64,000 nt of DNA from Palsa-504 sp963769715 (GCA_963769715.1 CAVYNE010000005.1:124001-188000); one strand, 5' to 3'. Counted from the first letter of the stretch, positions 14,651 to 23,436 are shown. Program-made: numbers and translations. Notes: generated from the letters alone by a model not told the origin.

Positions 14651-15926
14651 GCTCTGCCTCTTTCTGGCGTCGCTCCCTAGGCAGGCCGAGTACCGTCTCG
14701 GCGAGGATGTTGCGCTGCACCTCGGAGGTGCCGGCGTAGATCGTGCCGGCCCGGGCGTTCAGGAAGGCGCCCAGCCAGGAGCCGGAGGAGTTGGGAGCGC
14801 CGGGATCGTCGGTGCGCACCGCGCGCAGCGGACCGCGGCCCGCCGGCACCAGCCCGGCCAGGCCCTGAATGTCCAGGGCCAGTTCGGTCGCGGCCACGTG
14901 GTACTCACTCCAGTACAGCTTCGCGATCGAGGCCGCCGCGCCGAGCTCGGTTCCGCCCAGCTCGGTTCCGCCCAGCTCGGTTTGGCCCAGCTGGGTTTGG
15001 CGCTGTACCTGGGTGAGGATCCGGTAACCGAGGTAACGCATGATCTCCACCCGGGCGTAGCACCAGGCCAGGCGCTGCCGGATGAGGGGGTCGTGAGCCC
15101 GGCCGCGTTCGGTGGCCAGCGCGAGCAGCCGGTCCAGTTCGGCGCGGAACAAGATCGGGTTGGTGGCCGCCTCCTCGCCGCGCTCGTGCCCGAGGAGCGT
15201 CATGGCCACCTGCCAGCCCTCGCCCGGGGCGCCCACGACCAGGTCAGCGGGGGTCCGGGCCCCGGTGAAGAACACCTCGTTGAAGTCGCTGTCCCCGGTG
15301 AGCGCTCTGATCGGCCTGATCTCGATGCCGGGCTGGTCGAGTGGGCAGAGCAGGAACGAGATACCGCGGTGGCCGCGGGCGCGGGAGTCGGTGCGGGCCA
15401 GCAGGAAGATCCAGTTGGCCCGGTGCGCCACCGAGGTCCACACCTTCTGCCCGTCGATCACCCACTCCCCCTTCTCCAGGGTGGCGCGGGTCGCCAGCGA
15501 CGCGAGGTCCGAGCCCGCCCCGGGCTCGGAGAAGCCCTGGCACCACCGGTCCTGGCCGGACAGGATGCGCGGCAGGAACCGGCGCCGCTGCTCCGCCGTA
15601 CCCCAGCGCAGCAGCGTGCTGCCGAGCATCTTGATGCCAAAAAGATCAGTATGTTCGCCGAACGGGGCTCCGGCCCGCGCCAGTTCCTCCATCAGCACCA
15701 CCTGGTGCAGCCTGGATAGCCCGCGCCCGCCATATTCAGCGGGCCACGTGATGCCGAGCAGGCCGCGGCGGTACAGCGTCTGCCGCCACTGCGCGGCGAA
15801 CCGCTCCGCGTCCTGGCGCTCCGAGACGGCCCCGATGCCCGGCCAGCCGGGCGGCAGTTCCCCGGCCAGGACGGCCCGGACCTCGGCACGGAACGATTCC
15901 GCCTCGGCAGGATAGCTGACGTCCAC
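14643..15926 (-). CDS. Acyl-CoA dehydrogenase, catalytic type
   Basis: A 427-residue dehydrogenase with FSEPGAGSDLAS, a GHERGEE segment supplying a glutamate at the isovaleryl-type catalytic position, and C-terminal IYAGTSEVQRN...VLGLPRE. An in-frame insertion of tandem TELGG units (about residues 310-328) is encoded by 15-bp repeats at 14944-15000 and lies in the C-terminal helical domain; related proteins do not need it. The protein could pair with the non-catalytic-looking dehydrogenase at 19595. The gene is divergent from the HMGCS-like/thiolase operon. Confidence 0.9.
   Translation of the reverse strand: MDVSYPAEAESFRAEVRAVLAGELPPGWPGIGAVSERQDAERFAAQWRQTLYRRGLLGITWPAEYGGRGLSRLHQVVLMEELARAGAPFGEHTDLFGIKMLGSTLLRWGTAEQRRRFLPRILSGQDRWCQGFSEPGAGSDLASLATRATLEKGEWVIDGQKVWTSVAHRANWIFLLARTDSRARGHRGISFLLCPLDQPGIEIRPIRALTGDSDFNEVFFTGARTPADLVVGAPGEGWQVAMTLLGHERGEEAATNPILFRAELDRLLALATERGRAHDPLIRQRLAWCYARVEIMRYLGYRILTQVQRQTQLGQTELGGTELGGTELGAAASIAKLYWSEYHVAATELALDIQGLAGLVPAGRGPLRAVRTDDPGAPNSSGSWLGAFLNARAGTIYAGTSEVQRNILAETVLGLPRERRQKEAEHA
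14944..15000. repeat. 15-bp tandem repeat (nearly 4 copies) inside dehydrogenase gene
   Basis: AGCTCGGTTCCGCCC at 14944-14958 and 14959-14973, a variant at 14974-14988, and a partial at 14989-15000. Frame-preserving, encoding (T)ELGG units. Confidence 0.85.
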
Positions 15927-15939
15927 GCGGGCTCCCTGT

Positions 15940-15969
15940 GCTGGCTTACTGAGGGCTGGCTTACTGAAG
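15940..15969. repeat. 15-bp tandem repeat in divergent promoter region
   Basis: GCTGGCTTACTGAGG (15940-15954) followed by GCTGGCTTACTGAAG (15955-15969), one mismatch. Non-coding, in the leader of the minus-strand dehydrogenase. Confidence 0.75.
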
Positions 15970-15993
15970 GCGGGCTGAAGGGCTAGCTTCTAA

Positions 15994-16022
15994 ATAGTAT
16001 AACAGGTAATCTATTTTTACTC
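15994..16022. promoter_or_regulatory. Divergent promoter with shared AT-rich element
   Basis: ATAGTATAAC (15994-16003), 11 bases, TTTTACT (16015-16021): identical blocks and spacing to 6442-6469. On the minus strand it provides a -10-like TATACT for the dehydrogenase operon; the plus-strand genes start at 16049. Confidence 0.5.
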
Positions 16023-16048
16023 ATCTAGCTAACTTGTGAGGCCAACTT

Positions 16049-17531
16049 ATGAGCAGTGCCATGGGAGGGCTGGTCGGCTACGGCGCCTACATCCCGTATT
16101 ACCAGTTGGAGCGCACCCGGATAGCGGGGGTGCTGGGCAGTGGCGGGGGTTTCGGCACTCGTTCGGTCGCTGCCTTTGACGAAGACACCACCTCCATGGC
16201 GGTTGCGGCGGGCCGCGCCGCCCTGGCCGGGATGACCGGCCCAGGCGGGCAGCCGGGCCGCGGGTGCGTGCGGCAGCTGTTCTTCGCCACCACCGTCCCC
16301 GCTTACGCGGACAAGACCAACGCCACGGCGGTGCACGCCGCGCTGCGGCTGCCGGCCGACGCGCTGGCCGTCGACATGGCGGGCGCGGTCCGGTCGGGCG
16401 TGGGCGCGCTGGTCACCGCCGCTCAGTCGGGAGTGCCTGCCATGGCGGTGCTCGCCGATATCCGTACCGGACTGCCGGGCAGCGCGGACGAGCGGGACGG
16501 CGGCGACGGCGCGGCCGCTTTCGTCTTCGGCCCAGCGGACGGCGGCGTCGACGGCCTGCCGGTGCTGGCCGAGGTCATCGGGCAGGGCAGCGCCACCGCC
16601 GAGTTCGGCGACCGGTGGCGGACGCCCGGCGCGGCCGCCTCGCGGGTGTGGGAGGAACGGTTCGGCGAGCAGGTGTACGGTCCGCTGGCCGAGGCGGCCA
16701 TGGCCGACGCCCTGAAACAGGCCGGGCTCACCGCCGGGCAGGTGGATCATCTCATCGTGGCCGGGCTGCCGGCCCGCGCGGTGAGCCGCACCGTCCGCGC
16801 CGCCGGAGTGCCGGCCGAGGCGGTGACCGCCAACCACGCTCTAGCTCTTTCCGGCCGCATCGGCAATGCCGGCACCGCGCAGCCCGGCATCTTGCTGGCT
16901 GACGTCCTGGACCGGGCCGGGCCGGGCGAGACGGTGCTGCTGGTGGTGCTGGCCGACGGCGCGTTTGCCCTGGCGCTGCGTACCACGCAGGCGCTGGCCA
17001 CCCGCCGGCCGCCGCAGTCGGTGGCCGCGCAGATCGCGGCGGGCAGCACCGCGCTGGACTACGCCACCTTCCTGTCCTGGCGCGGGTTCCTGGACCGGGA
17101 GCCGCCCCGCCGTCCGGACCCGGACCCGGTCGCGGCACCGCCCGCCCAGCGCCGAACGGACTGGAAGTTCGGGCTCGTCGCGGCGAAATGCACGCGCTGC
17201 GGGACGCGGAGCCTGCCGCCCGACCGGGTTCTGCCGGCAGTGCCACGCGGTGGACGAGATGACCCCCGAGCCGCTCGCCGACGTGCCCGCGACCGTGACC
17301 ACTTACACCGTGGACCGGCTGGCCTACACGCCGAGCCCGCCGATGCTCATGGTGGTGCTCGACTTCGACGGCGGCGGCCGGATGCGCTGCCAGCTCACCG
17401 ACGCCGCCGAGGACGAGGTCCGGGCCGGCCTGCGGGTCGAGATGACCTTCCGGCGGCTGGCCACCGCCGCCGGCGTGCACAACTACTTCTGGAAAGCGCG
17501 GCCGGTCCGATTCGCAGGGAAGGACGAGTAA
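16049..17531 (+). pseudogene. HMG-CoA synthase/thiolase-fold protein fused to DUF35 zinc-ribbon OB domain, one frameshift
   Basis: Residues 1 to about 360 show the thiolase-superfamily HMG-CoA synthase-like fold (GLVGYGAYIPYYQL start, HALALSGRIGNAG near 270). A C-terminal DUF35 module follows: zinc ribbon CTRC...CRQC and an OB-fold. The ribbon's second CxxC and the OB domain are in another frame from about 17230; removing one T in the GGTT at 17228-17230 gives PPDRVCRQCH and a normal end at 17531. The nucleophilic cysteine of the synthase fold is replaced by Val114 (GAVRSG), so condensing activity is unlikely; a scaffold role with the following thiolase, as for ChsH2/Ltp2-type pairs, is plausible. 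The frameshift may be a read error. Confidence 0.75.
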
Positions 17532-18740
17532 ATGGGGTCACACGGCATCAGGGACCAGGTCGCGATCGTAGGCATGGGCTGTACCGCGTTCGGCGAGCAC
17601 TGGGACAAATCCACCGATGACCTGCTCATCGAGTCGGCCGCGGCGGCGGCCTCGTCGGCCGGCGTGTCGCTGGGCGACATCGACGCCTTCTGGCTCGGGA
17701 CGATGGGTTCCGGCGTGTCCGGGCTCACCCTGTCTCGGCCCCTCCGGCTGCCCTACAAGCCGGTGACCAGGCTGGAGAACATGTGCGCGACCGGGTCCGA
17801 GTCGCTGCGCAACGCCTGCTACGCGGTGGCCAGCGGCGCCTACGACTGCGCCATGGCGATCGGCGTGGAGAAGCTGAAGGATTCCGGGTATTCCGGCCTA
17901 GTCGGCTCGGCCGTGCCCGGCGCGGGGGACGACGGGAAGGGCGACACCACCGCCCCGGCCAACTTCAGCCTGCTCGCCCCGGCCTACGCGGCGAAGTACG
18001 GCGTCGATCCGGCCGAGCTGAAGGACGTGCTGACCAGAATCGCCTGGAAGAACCACCAGAACGGCGCGAAGAACCCGCGGGCCCAGTTCCGCAAGGAAGT
18101 CTCGAAGGAGACGATTTCTCGATCGCCGCTGGTCGCCGGGATGCTGGGGATCTTCGACTGCTCGGGGGTGTCGGACGGTTCGGCGGCGGCCATCGTGGTC
18201 CGGGCCGAGGACGCGCACCGTTACACGTCGCGGCCGCTGTACGTGAAGGCGCTGTCCCTGGTGGCCGGGCCGGCCTCCGGGTTGTCCGACCCGGGCTACG
18301 ACTTCACCACGTTCCCCGAGGTGGCGGCCTCCGCCCAGGACGCTTACCGGCAGGCGGGAATCACCGACCCGCGCGCTGAGCTGGCCCTGGCCGAAGTGCA
18401 CGACTGTTTCACCCCGACCGAGCTGGTGCTGATGGAGGATCTCGGATTCGCCGAGCGCGGGCAAGGCTGGAAAGACGTGCTGTCCGGGCGCTTCGATCTC
18501 GACGGCGACCTGCCGGTGAACCCGGACGGCGGGCTGAAGGCCTTCGGGCACCCGATCGGCGCATCCGGGCTGCGGATGATGTTCGAAGCCTGGCTGCAAC
18601 TGCGCGGCGAGGCGCCGTCGCCTCGTGTCGTGCGGACGGTGGCCGAAGGGCGCTCGCTGGCGCTCACCCACAACCTCGGCGGCGGCCCGGGCGAGTGCGT
18701 GTCGTTCGTGTCCGTGGTCGGTACCGAACGGGAGGCCTGA
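17532..18740 (+). CDS. Thiolase (SCP-x/Ltp-type acetyl-CoA acetyltransferase or aldolase)
   Basis: A 402-residue lipid-transfer-protein-type thiolase. The nucleophile is Cys85 in ENMCATGSE; the second cysteine is Cys292 in VHDCFTP, with a histidine at 290, and the GHPIGASG motif holds His340. Proteins of this type either cleave 3-ketoacyl-CoA or, with a DUF35 partner as in Ltp2, perform retro-aldol cleavage of side chains. The gene starts directly after the DUF35 protein stop, supporting the partnership, and is followed within 2 bases by the MaoC pair. Confidence 0.9.
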   Translation: MGSHGIRDQVAIVGMGCTAFGEHWDKSTDDLLIESAAAAASSAGVSLGDIDAFWLGTMGSGVSGLTLSRPLRLPYKPVTRLENMCATGSESLRNACYAVASGAYDCAMAIGVEKLKDSGYSGLVGSAVPGAGDDGKGDTTAPANFSLLAPAYAAKYGVDPAELKDVLTRIAWKNHQNGAKNPRAQFRKEVSKETISRSPLVAGMLGIFDCSGVSDGSAAAIVVRAEDAHRYTSRPLYVKALSLVAGPASGLSDPGYDFTTFPEVAASAQDAYRQAGITDPRAELALAEVHDCFTPTELVLMEDLGFAERGQGWKDVLSGRFDLDGDLPVNPDGGLKAFGHPIGASGLRMMFEAWLQLRGEAPSPRVVRTVAEGRSLALTHNLGGGPGECVSFVSVVGTEREA

Positions 18741-18742
18741 GG

Positions 18743-19171
18743 ATGGTCGCGCGACGGTTTCCGGTCGAGGCCGGGCACGTGCTGGCCTTTGCCCGTTCGC
18801 TGGGTTTTGCCGGGGAACTGCCCAGCGTGGGCGACGTGGCGCCACCCACCTTCGCCATCGCGAGCGCGCAGTTCGACCCGGACTACCCGCTGCGGCCGCG
18901 GCCGGGCGTGCCGTGGCACGGCTCGGGCGGCGACGCCGGGCTGGTTACCGAAGGGGCGGGCGGGCTGCACGCGGAGCAGCACTTCGTCTACCACCGGCCG
19001 GTCCGGGTCGGCGACGTCCTGGTCGGCGCCACCCAGCCGGGTCAGGAGTGGGAGAAGCACGGGCGTTCGGGGCGGCTGCGGTTCCGGGAGCAGATCACCG
19101 AGTTCCGCGACGAGGCGGGCGAGCTCGTGGTGACCGCCCGCAGCGTGAGCGTGTTGCGGGAGGCATTGTGA
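18743..19171 (+). CDS. MaoC-like dehydratase subunit, probably non-catalytic (FAS1-like N-terminal hotdog)
   Basis: A 142-residue hotdog protein (VEAGHVLAFARSLGF, GGLHAEQHFVYHRPVRVGD). It lacks the Asp-x4-His catalytic pair of hydratases, but its successor has it, so the two are likely to form a heterodimeric enoyl-CoA hydratase in the way ChsH1-ChsH2 do. The ATG at 18743 comes 2 bases after the thiolase stop; the end overlaps the next start (GTGA). Confidence 0.85.
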   Translation: MVARRFPVEAGHVLAFARSLGFAGELPSVGDVAPPTFAIASAQFDPDYPLRPRPGVPWHGSGGDAGLVTEGAGGLHAEQHFVYHRPVRVGDVLVGATQPGQEWEKHGRSGRLRFREQITEFRDEAGELVVTARSVSVLREAL

Positions 19172-19593
19172 CGGTGTTGCGCGCGGGCCAGGTGGCGGTC
19201 GGCCAGACGTTCGAGACGGTCGTGGTGACCGACCTCAAGCGGACCCAGATCGTGCAGTACGCGGGCACCTCCGGCGACTACAACCCGCTGCACACGGACG
19301 AGATCTACGCCACGAAGATCGCGGGGTACCCGTCCGTGTTCGCGCACGGCATGCTGACCATGGGCCTGACCGGGCAGGCGATCGCCGGGCTGGTCGGGGC
19401 GGAGAACCTGCTGCGGTTCGGGGTGCGGTTCACCGCGCAGGTGTGGCCGGGCGACACCCTGACGGTCCGTAGTTCGGTGGTGCGGATCGAGGACGGTGAC
19501 GGCGGCCCGGTGGCCGAGTTCTCGGTGTCGACGGTGACCGCCTCGGGCACCGAAGTCGTGTCCGGATACGCTCACGCCCAGTTCGCCGGCTGA
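19168..19593 (+). CDS. MaoC-family enoyl-CoA hydratase, catalytic subunit
   Basis: A 141-residue hotdog protein with the hydratase motif YAGTSGDYNPLHTDE, in which Asp and His five residues apart are the catalytic pair, and FAHGMLTMGL. The GTG start at 19168 overlaps the preceding stop by 4 bases; an open frame extending back to 18625 is a shadow. It should hydrate the enoyl-CoA made by a dehydrogenase of this cluster. Confidence 0.9.
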   Translation: MTVLRAGQVAVGQTFETVVVTDLKRTQIVQYAGTSGDYNPLHTDEIYATKIAGYPSVFAHGMLTMGLTGQAIAGLVGAENLLRFGVRFTAQVWPGDTLTVRSSVVRIEDGDGGPVAEFSVSTVTASGTEVVSGYAHAQFAG

Positions 19594-19594
19594 C

Positions 19595-20752
19595 GTGGAC
19601 TTCGCGTTCGGCCCCGAGCAGGAGGAACTGCGGCGCACGGTGCGCCAGTTCCTGGACAAGACGTCACCGGAAAGCGAAGTCCGCCGGCTGATGGCCACCG
19701 AACGCGGCTACGACGCCGATACCTGGCACCGGATGGCCGATGAGCTGGGGCTGGTCGGCCTGGCGATCCCGGAGGCGTACGGCGGTGCCGGGGCTGGCTG
19801 CACCGAACTCGGCATCGTGGCCCAGGAGATGGGCCGGGCCTTGTTCTGCGGGCCCTTCCTCGGTACCGCGGTGCTCGCGGTCGCGGCGCTGCTCGAATCG
19901 GCGGATGAGGCCGCGCAGCGTCGCTGGCTCCCGGCCATCGCGGCTGGTGAGCTGATCGCTACCGTGGCCATCCCGGGAACGTTGCCCAGCGGTGACGGGG
20001 CCGACGGTCACCGGGCCGGACCGCCTGCCTGGGAGGTGACGGCACGGCCGCACCTGGATTCGGGCGGTGGCTGGGTCCTGGATGGCACCGCCGGGTTCGT
20101 CCTGGACGGCCACGTCGCGGACCTCGTCCTGGTGCCCGCTTTGACCCCGGCGGGCACGTCCCTGTTCGCGGTCCGCAGCACCGCGCCGGGGTTGGACCGG
20201 ACGCTGCTGCCTGCGTTCGACGCGACCCGCAAGCATGCGCGGCTGCGTTTCGCGGCCACCCCGGCGAGGCTGATCGGCCCGGACCCGGAAACGGGCGGTG
20301 CTGAGGCCGCGCTCGCGCGCGTCTACGACCTGGGGTGCGTGGCGCTGGCCTGCGAGCAGGTCGGCGTGGCCGAGCGGGCGCTGGACATGGCTCGCGACTA
20401 CGCCTTGCTGCGGACCCAGTTCGGCCGCCCGATCGGGTCATTCCAGGCGGTCAAGCACAAGCTGGCGGACGTGCTGCTGGAGGTGGAAGCGGCACGTTCG
20501 GCCGGATGGTTCGGGCTGTGGGCCGCGGACTGTTGCCGGGATCAGCTGCCTGTCGTGGCGAGCATCGCCCAGGCGACCTGCTCCGCGGCCGCCTACCTGG
20601 CCGCCGCGGAGAACGTGCAGGTCCACGGGGGTATCGGCTACACCTGGGAGCACCCGGCCCACCTGTACTTCCGGCGCGCCACCACCTCGCGGATGTGGCT
20701 GGGCGACCCGGCCGGTCACTACGAGCGGCTGCTGAGTCAGCTCGGGTACTGA
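19595..20752 (+). CDS. Acyl-CoA dehydrogenase, probable non-catalytic subunit
   Basis: A 385-residue dehydrogenase starting at GTG 19595, one base after the MaoC stop. FAD-binding segments (QFGRPIGSFQAVKHK, QVHGGIGYTWEHPAHLYFRR) are present. As in the 6515 gene, the helix-G region (LGCVALACEQVGVAERAL) and the EGT position (MWLGDPAGHYER) lack the catalytic glutamate, so it is expected to work with a catalytic partner, for example the product of 14643-15926. The two non-catalytic-looking subunits are clearly paralogous. The stop codon sits in a 17-bp tandem repeat. Confidence 0.88.
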   Translation: MDFAFGPEQEELRRTVRQFLDKTSPESEVRRLMATERGYDADTWHRMADELGLVGLAIPEAYGGAGAGCTELGIVAQEMGRALFCGPFLGTAVLAVAALLESADEAAQRRWLPAIAAGELIATVAIPGTLPSGDGADGHRAGPPAWEVTARPHLDSGGGWVLDGTAGFVLDGHVADLVLVPALTPAGTSLFAVRSTAPGLDRTLLPAFDATRKHARLRFAATPARLIGPDPETGGAEAALARVYDLGCVALACEQVGVAERALDMARDYALLRTQFGRPIGSFQAVKHKLADVLLEVEAARSAGWFGLWAADCCRDQLPVVASIAQATCSAAAYLAAAENVQVHGGIGYTWEHPAHLYFRRATTSRMWLGDPAGHYERLLSQLGY

Positions 20753-20789
20753 GCCAGCCCGGGTACTGAGCCAGCCCGGGTACTGAGCC
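20743..20789. repeat. 17-bp tandem repeat at gene junction
   Basis: CGGGTACTGAGCCAGCC at 20743-20759 and 20760-20776, partial third copy to 20789. The first unit contains the dehydrogenase TGA stop; the repeats fill the gap before the ligase gene. Confidence 0.85.
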
Positions 20790-20808
20790 TGGAGAGGAGT
20801 GGCTGCCG

Positions 20809-22284
20809 ATGACGAAGCCGACATCGCTGGACTGGGTGTCCATGGTGGGCTTGGCGCAGGGCACTGCGGCGCCCGCGGTGGTCACCGCCGCTCAGACGTG
20901 GTCCGGGGAAGAGTTGCTGGGCCACGCCGCCGGCGCGGCCTGCTGGCTGTCCGGGGCCGGGCTGCCCGAGGGCGTTCCGGTGCCGGCCTTGCTGGAGACG
21001 AGTCCCGAGGCGGTAGCGCTGGTGCTGGCGGGCGCCGCCACCCGGCGGCCGATCGCGCCGCTCGGCCCGAGGCTGACCGTGCGCGAACTGGCCGGCTGCA
21101 TCGAGCGCCTGGCCGCGCCGTGCCTGGTCACCCAGCCGGCCTTCGCCGACATGGCCGAAGCGGTGGCCGCGGATCTGGGCCTCAAGGTGCTGACGCTGGG
21201 TGAGCGGCCCGGCCACGCCGAGCTGACCGGCCGGGTCCCTGGGTTCTGCGGGTCGCTGCCCGTACCCAGCCCGGGCGATACGGCCGTCGTATTGCATACC
21301 TCCGGGACCACCGGTCATCCCAAGGCAGTGTGCTACCGGCACGACCGGCTCGCCCGCCGGTGCCGGCTCAACGCCAGGCTGCAACAGCTCAGGCCCGGCA
21401 GCGTCTTCGCCACCGCCTCGCCGTTCCACCACATCGCCGGCCTGGGCAACATCATGGTCGCCCTGGCCGCGGGCGCCACCACCGTCGCGGTGCCCCGGTT
21501 CACCGTGGCGGCGTGGCGGGAACTCGAGCCACTGGGCGTCACCCACGCGCTCGCGGTGCCCACCATGGTGGAGATGCTGCTCCGGCAGGACGCGCTCCCG
21601 CTGCGCACGCTGCGCGTCATGCAGTACGGGGCCTCGCCCATCCACCCGGACACGCTGCGCACGGCCATGGGGCAGCTGCCCGGCGCCGGCTTCCTCACCC
21701 TTTACGGGCAGACCGAAGGCAGCCCGATCACCTGGCTGTCCCCCGCCGATCACCGGCTCGCCGCGGCCGGGCGAGAGGAACTGCTGGCTTCGGTGGGCCG
21801 TGCGGCGCCAGGCGTCGAGCTACGCGTCGCGGACCCGGACGGCTCCGGCGCCGGCGAGGTGATCGCCCGCGCGGATCACCTGTTCGCGACCGGCCCCGAC
21901 GGCTGGCTGCACACCGGCGACCTGGGCCGGACCGACGACGACGGCTACCTCTACCTGGTCGGCCGGCGCGGCGACATGATCATCCGGGGGGGCGAGAACG
22001 TCTACCCGCAAGAGGTCGAAAACCGCCTGCTCGAGCACCCCCGGATAGCCGACGCGGCCGTGGTCGGGGTGCCCGACCGGCTGCTCGGCGAGATCATCAA
22101 GGCCTTCGTGGTGCCGGCCGATCCGGCCGATCCGCCCGCCCGCGAGGAACTGCGGGCCTTCGCGCGCGCCGCCCTGGCAGGCTTCAAGGTGCCGGCCCAG
22201 TGGGAGTTCGTGCCGTCCCTCCCCCGTAACGCCACCGGCAAGCTGCTGCGCCGCGAGTTGCGCACGGGAGGACTTCATGACTGA
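20809..22284 (+). CDS. Acyl-CoA ligase (AMP-forming, ANL superfamily)
   Basis: A 491-residue adenylating enzyme: A3 loop HTSGTTGHPK (about 163-172), A5 YGQTEG (about 301), A7 GWLHTGDLG (about 365), hinge GRRGDMIIRGGENVYPQEVE, and the A10 lysine in NATGKLLRREL (about 476). It would activate the pathway's carboxylic acid as a CoA thioester. ATG 20809 is preceded by a GGAGAGGAG site. It is last but one in the operon running from 16049. Confidence 0.92.
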   Translation: MTKPTSLDWVSMVGLAQGTAAPAVVTAAQTWSGEELLGHAAGAACWLSGAGLPEGVPVPALLETSPEAVALVLAGAATRRPIAPLGPRLTVRELAGCIERLAAPCLVTQPAFADMAEAVAADLGLKVLTLGERPGHAELTGRVPGFCGSLPVPSPGDTAVVLHTSGTTGHPKAVCYRHDRLARRCRLNARLQQLRPGSVFATASPFHHIAGLGNIMVALAAGATTVAVPRFTVAAWRELEPLGVTHALAVPTMVEMLLRQDALPLRTLRVMQYGASPIHPDTLRTAMGQLPGAGFLTLYGQTEGSPITWLSPADHRLAAAGREELLASVGRAAPGVELRVADPDGSGAGEVIARADHLFATGPDGWLHTGDLGRTDDDGYLYLVGRRGDMIIRGGENVYPQEVENRLLEHPRIADAAVVGVPDRLLGEIIKAFVVPADPADPPAREELRAFARAALAGFKVPAQWEFVPSLPRNATGKLLRRELRTGGLHD

Positions 22285-22414
22285 GATCCGGCACGACTTC
22301 CGGGTGGACGTGACGGCGGCGCTGCCACCGGGGAGGGGCGAAGGGCCGGTCGAGATCGCGGCCACGCTGATCACGGACCCGGAGGCCGTCGGCGACGCGC
22401 TGCGCAGCGCATAA
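22277..22414 (+). CDS. Small ORF of 45 residues, unknown
   Basis: ATG at 22277 overlaps the ligase stop by 8 bases and opens MTEIRHDFRVDVTAALPPG, ending ...DPEAVGDALRSA. Overlap and spacing fit translation coupling, but the length suggests either a genuine micro-protein or the start of a gene truncated at its 3' end. No family recognised. Confidence 0.4.
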   Translation: MTEIRHDFRVDVTAALPPGRGEGPVEIAATLITDPEAVGDALRSA

Positions 22415-22523
22415 CCCCCGGTCGATGGACCGGTGGTTTCCGCGTCTCGCGCGATTGAGGCTCCCTAAATCAGCATATTTCGCCCATACCGGTCCCAGGC
22501 AGCATGGCGCGCCAAGACGCGAA

Positions 22524-22581
22524 ATTCAATGAATGTGACATTCTCATGGATCTTTTAAGTAGAACGCCACACTCATTGAAT
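22524..22581. repeat. Imperfect 14-bp inverted repeat in intergenic region
   Basis: ATTCAATGAATGTG (22524-22537) faces CACACTCATTGAAT (22568-22581), 13 of 14 paired, 30-base interior; CGCG blocks border both arms. It lies in the 377-base gap between 22414 and 22792, which otherwise holds only the G-rich repeats and a promoter. Could be an operator, a small mobile element relic or an RNA hairpin. Confidence 0.5.
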
Positions 22582-22626
22582 CGCGGGGAGACCTTGGGCG
22601 GGGCTTGTCGGGCTTGCGGGAAGGCG

Positions 22627-22687
22627 GGGGCTGGGTGGGGCGGGGCTGGGTGGGGCGGGGCTGGGTGGGGCGGGGGCTGGGTGGGGC
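22627..22687 (+). repeat. 15-bp G-rich tandem repeat (4 copies)
   Basis: GGGGCTGGGTGGGGC at 22627-22641, 22642-22656, 22657-22671 and 22673-22687. The plus strand has many G-runs and could fold into a G-quadruplex. Non-coding, upstream of the PadR gene. Confidence 0.85.
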
Positions 22688-22759
22688 GGAGCTGGGCTGC
22701 GGGAACGCGGGTGCGGGGAGTGGGGCTGTGGGAATGCTGGGTGCTGGGTGCGGGCTGAG

Positions 22760-22792
22760 TTGACAAGCCCAGATTAGTCTGCGCAGATTAGT
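22760..22792 (+). promoter_or_regulatory. Putative PadR promoter with AGATTAGT direct repeat
   Basis: TTGACA at 22760-22765 and, 18 bases on, CAGATT (22784-22789). AGATTAGT occurs twice, 22771-22778 and 22785-22792, 14 bases apart, so PadR could bind here and repress its own gene. Confidence 0.45.
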
Positions 22793-23436
22793 TGGCGCGG
22801 AACTTGAGTCGTCTTATGATCCTCGGATTGCTGGCCGAGCGGGGGCCGATGCATGGCCACCAGATCCGCCGGACCGCCGAGCTGACCAACGCCGAGGTGT
22901 GGGGCGGAATCACCGGCGGGGCGCTGTACGCGGAGTTGCGCAAGCTCCACGGCGAGGGGCTGATTCAAGCCGTCCGCGAGGAGCAGGTGGGCCGGCGCCC
23001 GGCCCGGACGGTGTACGAGATCACCGAGGAGGGGCGCCTGGAACTGGTCATCCAGCGGGACGCGGCCCTTGAGGTCGTGTTCGGGTCGGCTGACCCGCTG
23101 TCGGTTGTGCTGTTGTTCGCCGCCGGGTCGGACGCCTTGGAACTGAGCGAGCGGCTGGCGGTCCGGCGCTACCAGGTAGCGGGGCAACTGGAGGCGATGG
23201 CCGGAGAACGCGAGCGGCTGACCCAGCAGGGAGTCTTGCTGCCGCTGGCCGTGGCCACGTTCCGCCGGGGCGAGCTGCGGCTTAAGGCCGAGCTGCGCTG
23301 GCATGAGGAATTCGAGCGCCAGCTGGCGGCGGGCTCGCCCGGCAGGCTGGCGGCGGTGCGCGCGGTGGGCGGCCCGTCTGGCCACGGGGTGCGCGCCTCG
23401 GGTGATGCCTCCGCACCGGGGGGAGACGAGAGATGA
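22792..23436 (+). CDS. PadR-family transcriptional regulator
   Basis: A 214-residue regulator with the PadR winged helix (LMILGLLAERGPMHGHQI, ALYAELRKLHGEGLI, YEITEEGRLEL) at residues 8-90 and a long C-terminal dimerisation helix region. TTG 22792 is taken as the start because it supplies the usual MARNLSRL prefix; ATG 22816 is the alternative. It overlaps the epimerase remnant by 4 bases, so it may once have regulated an operon with it. Confidence 0.85.
   Translation: MARNLSRLMILGLLAERGPMHGHQIRRTAELTNAEVWGGITGGALYAELRKLHGEGLIQAVREEQVGRRPARTVYEITEEGRLELVIQRDAALEVVFGSADPLSVVLLFAAGSDALELSERLAVRRYQVAGQLEAMAGERERLTQQGVLLPLAVATFRRGELRLKAELRWHEEFERQLAAGSPGRLAAVRAVGGPSGHGVRASGDASAPGGDER

Noticed and set aside
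22504..22758. 84-residue plus-strand protein with GAGWGG repeats
   Set aside because: It is made of the G-rich 15-bp repeat read in frame and lacks a ribosome site or conserved segment.
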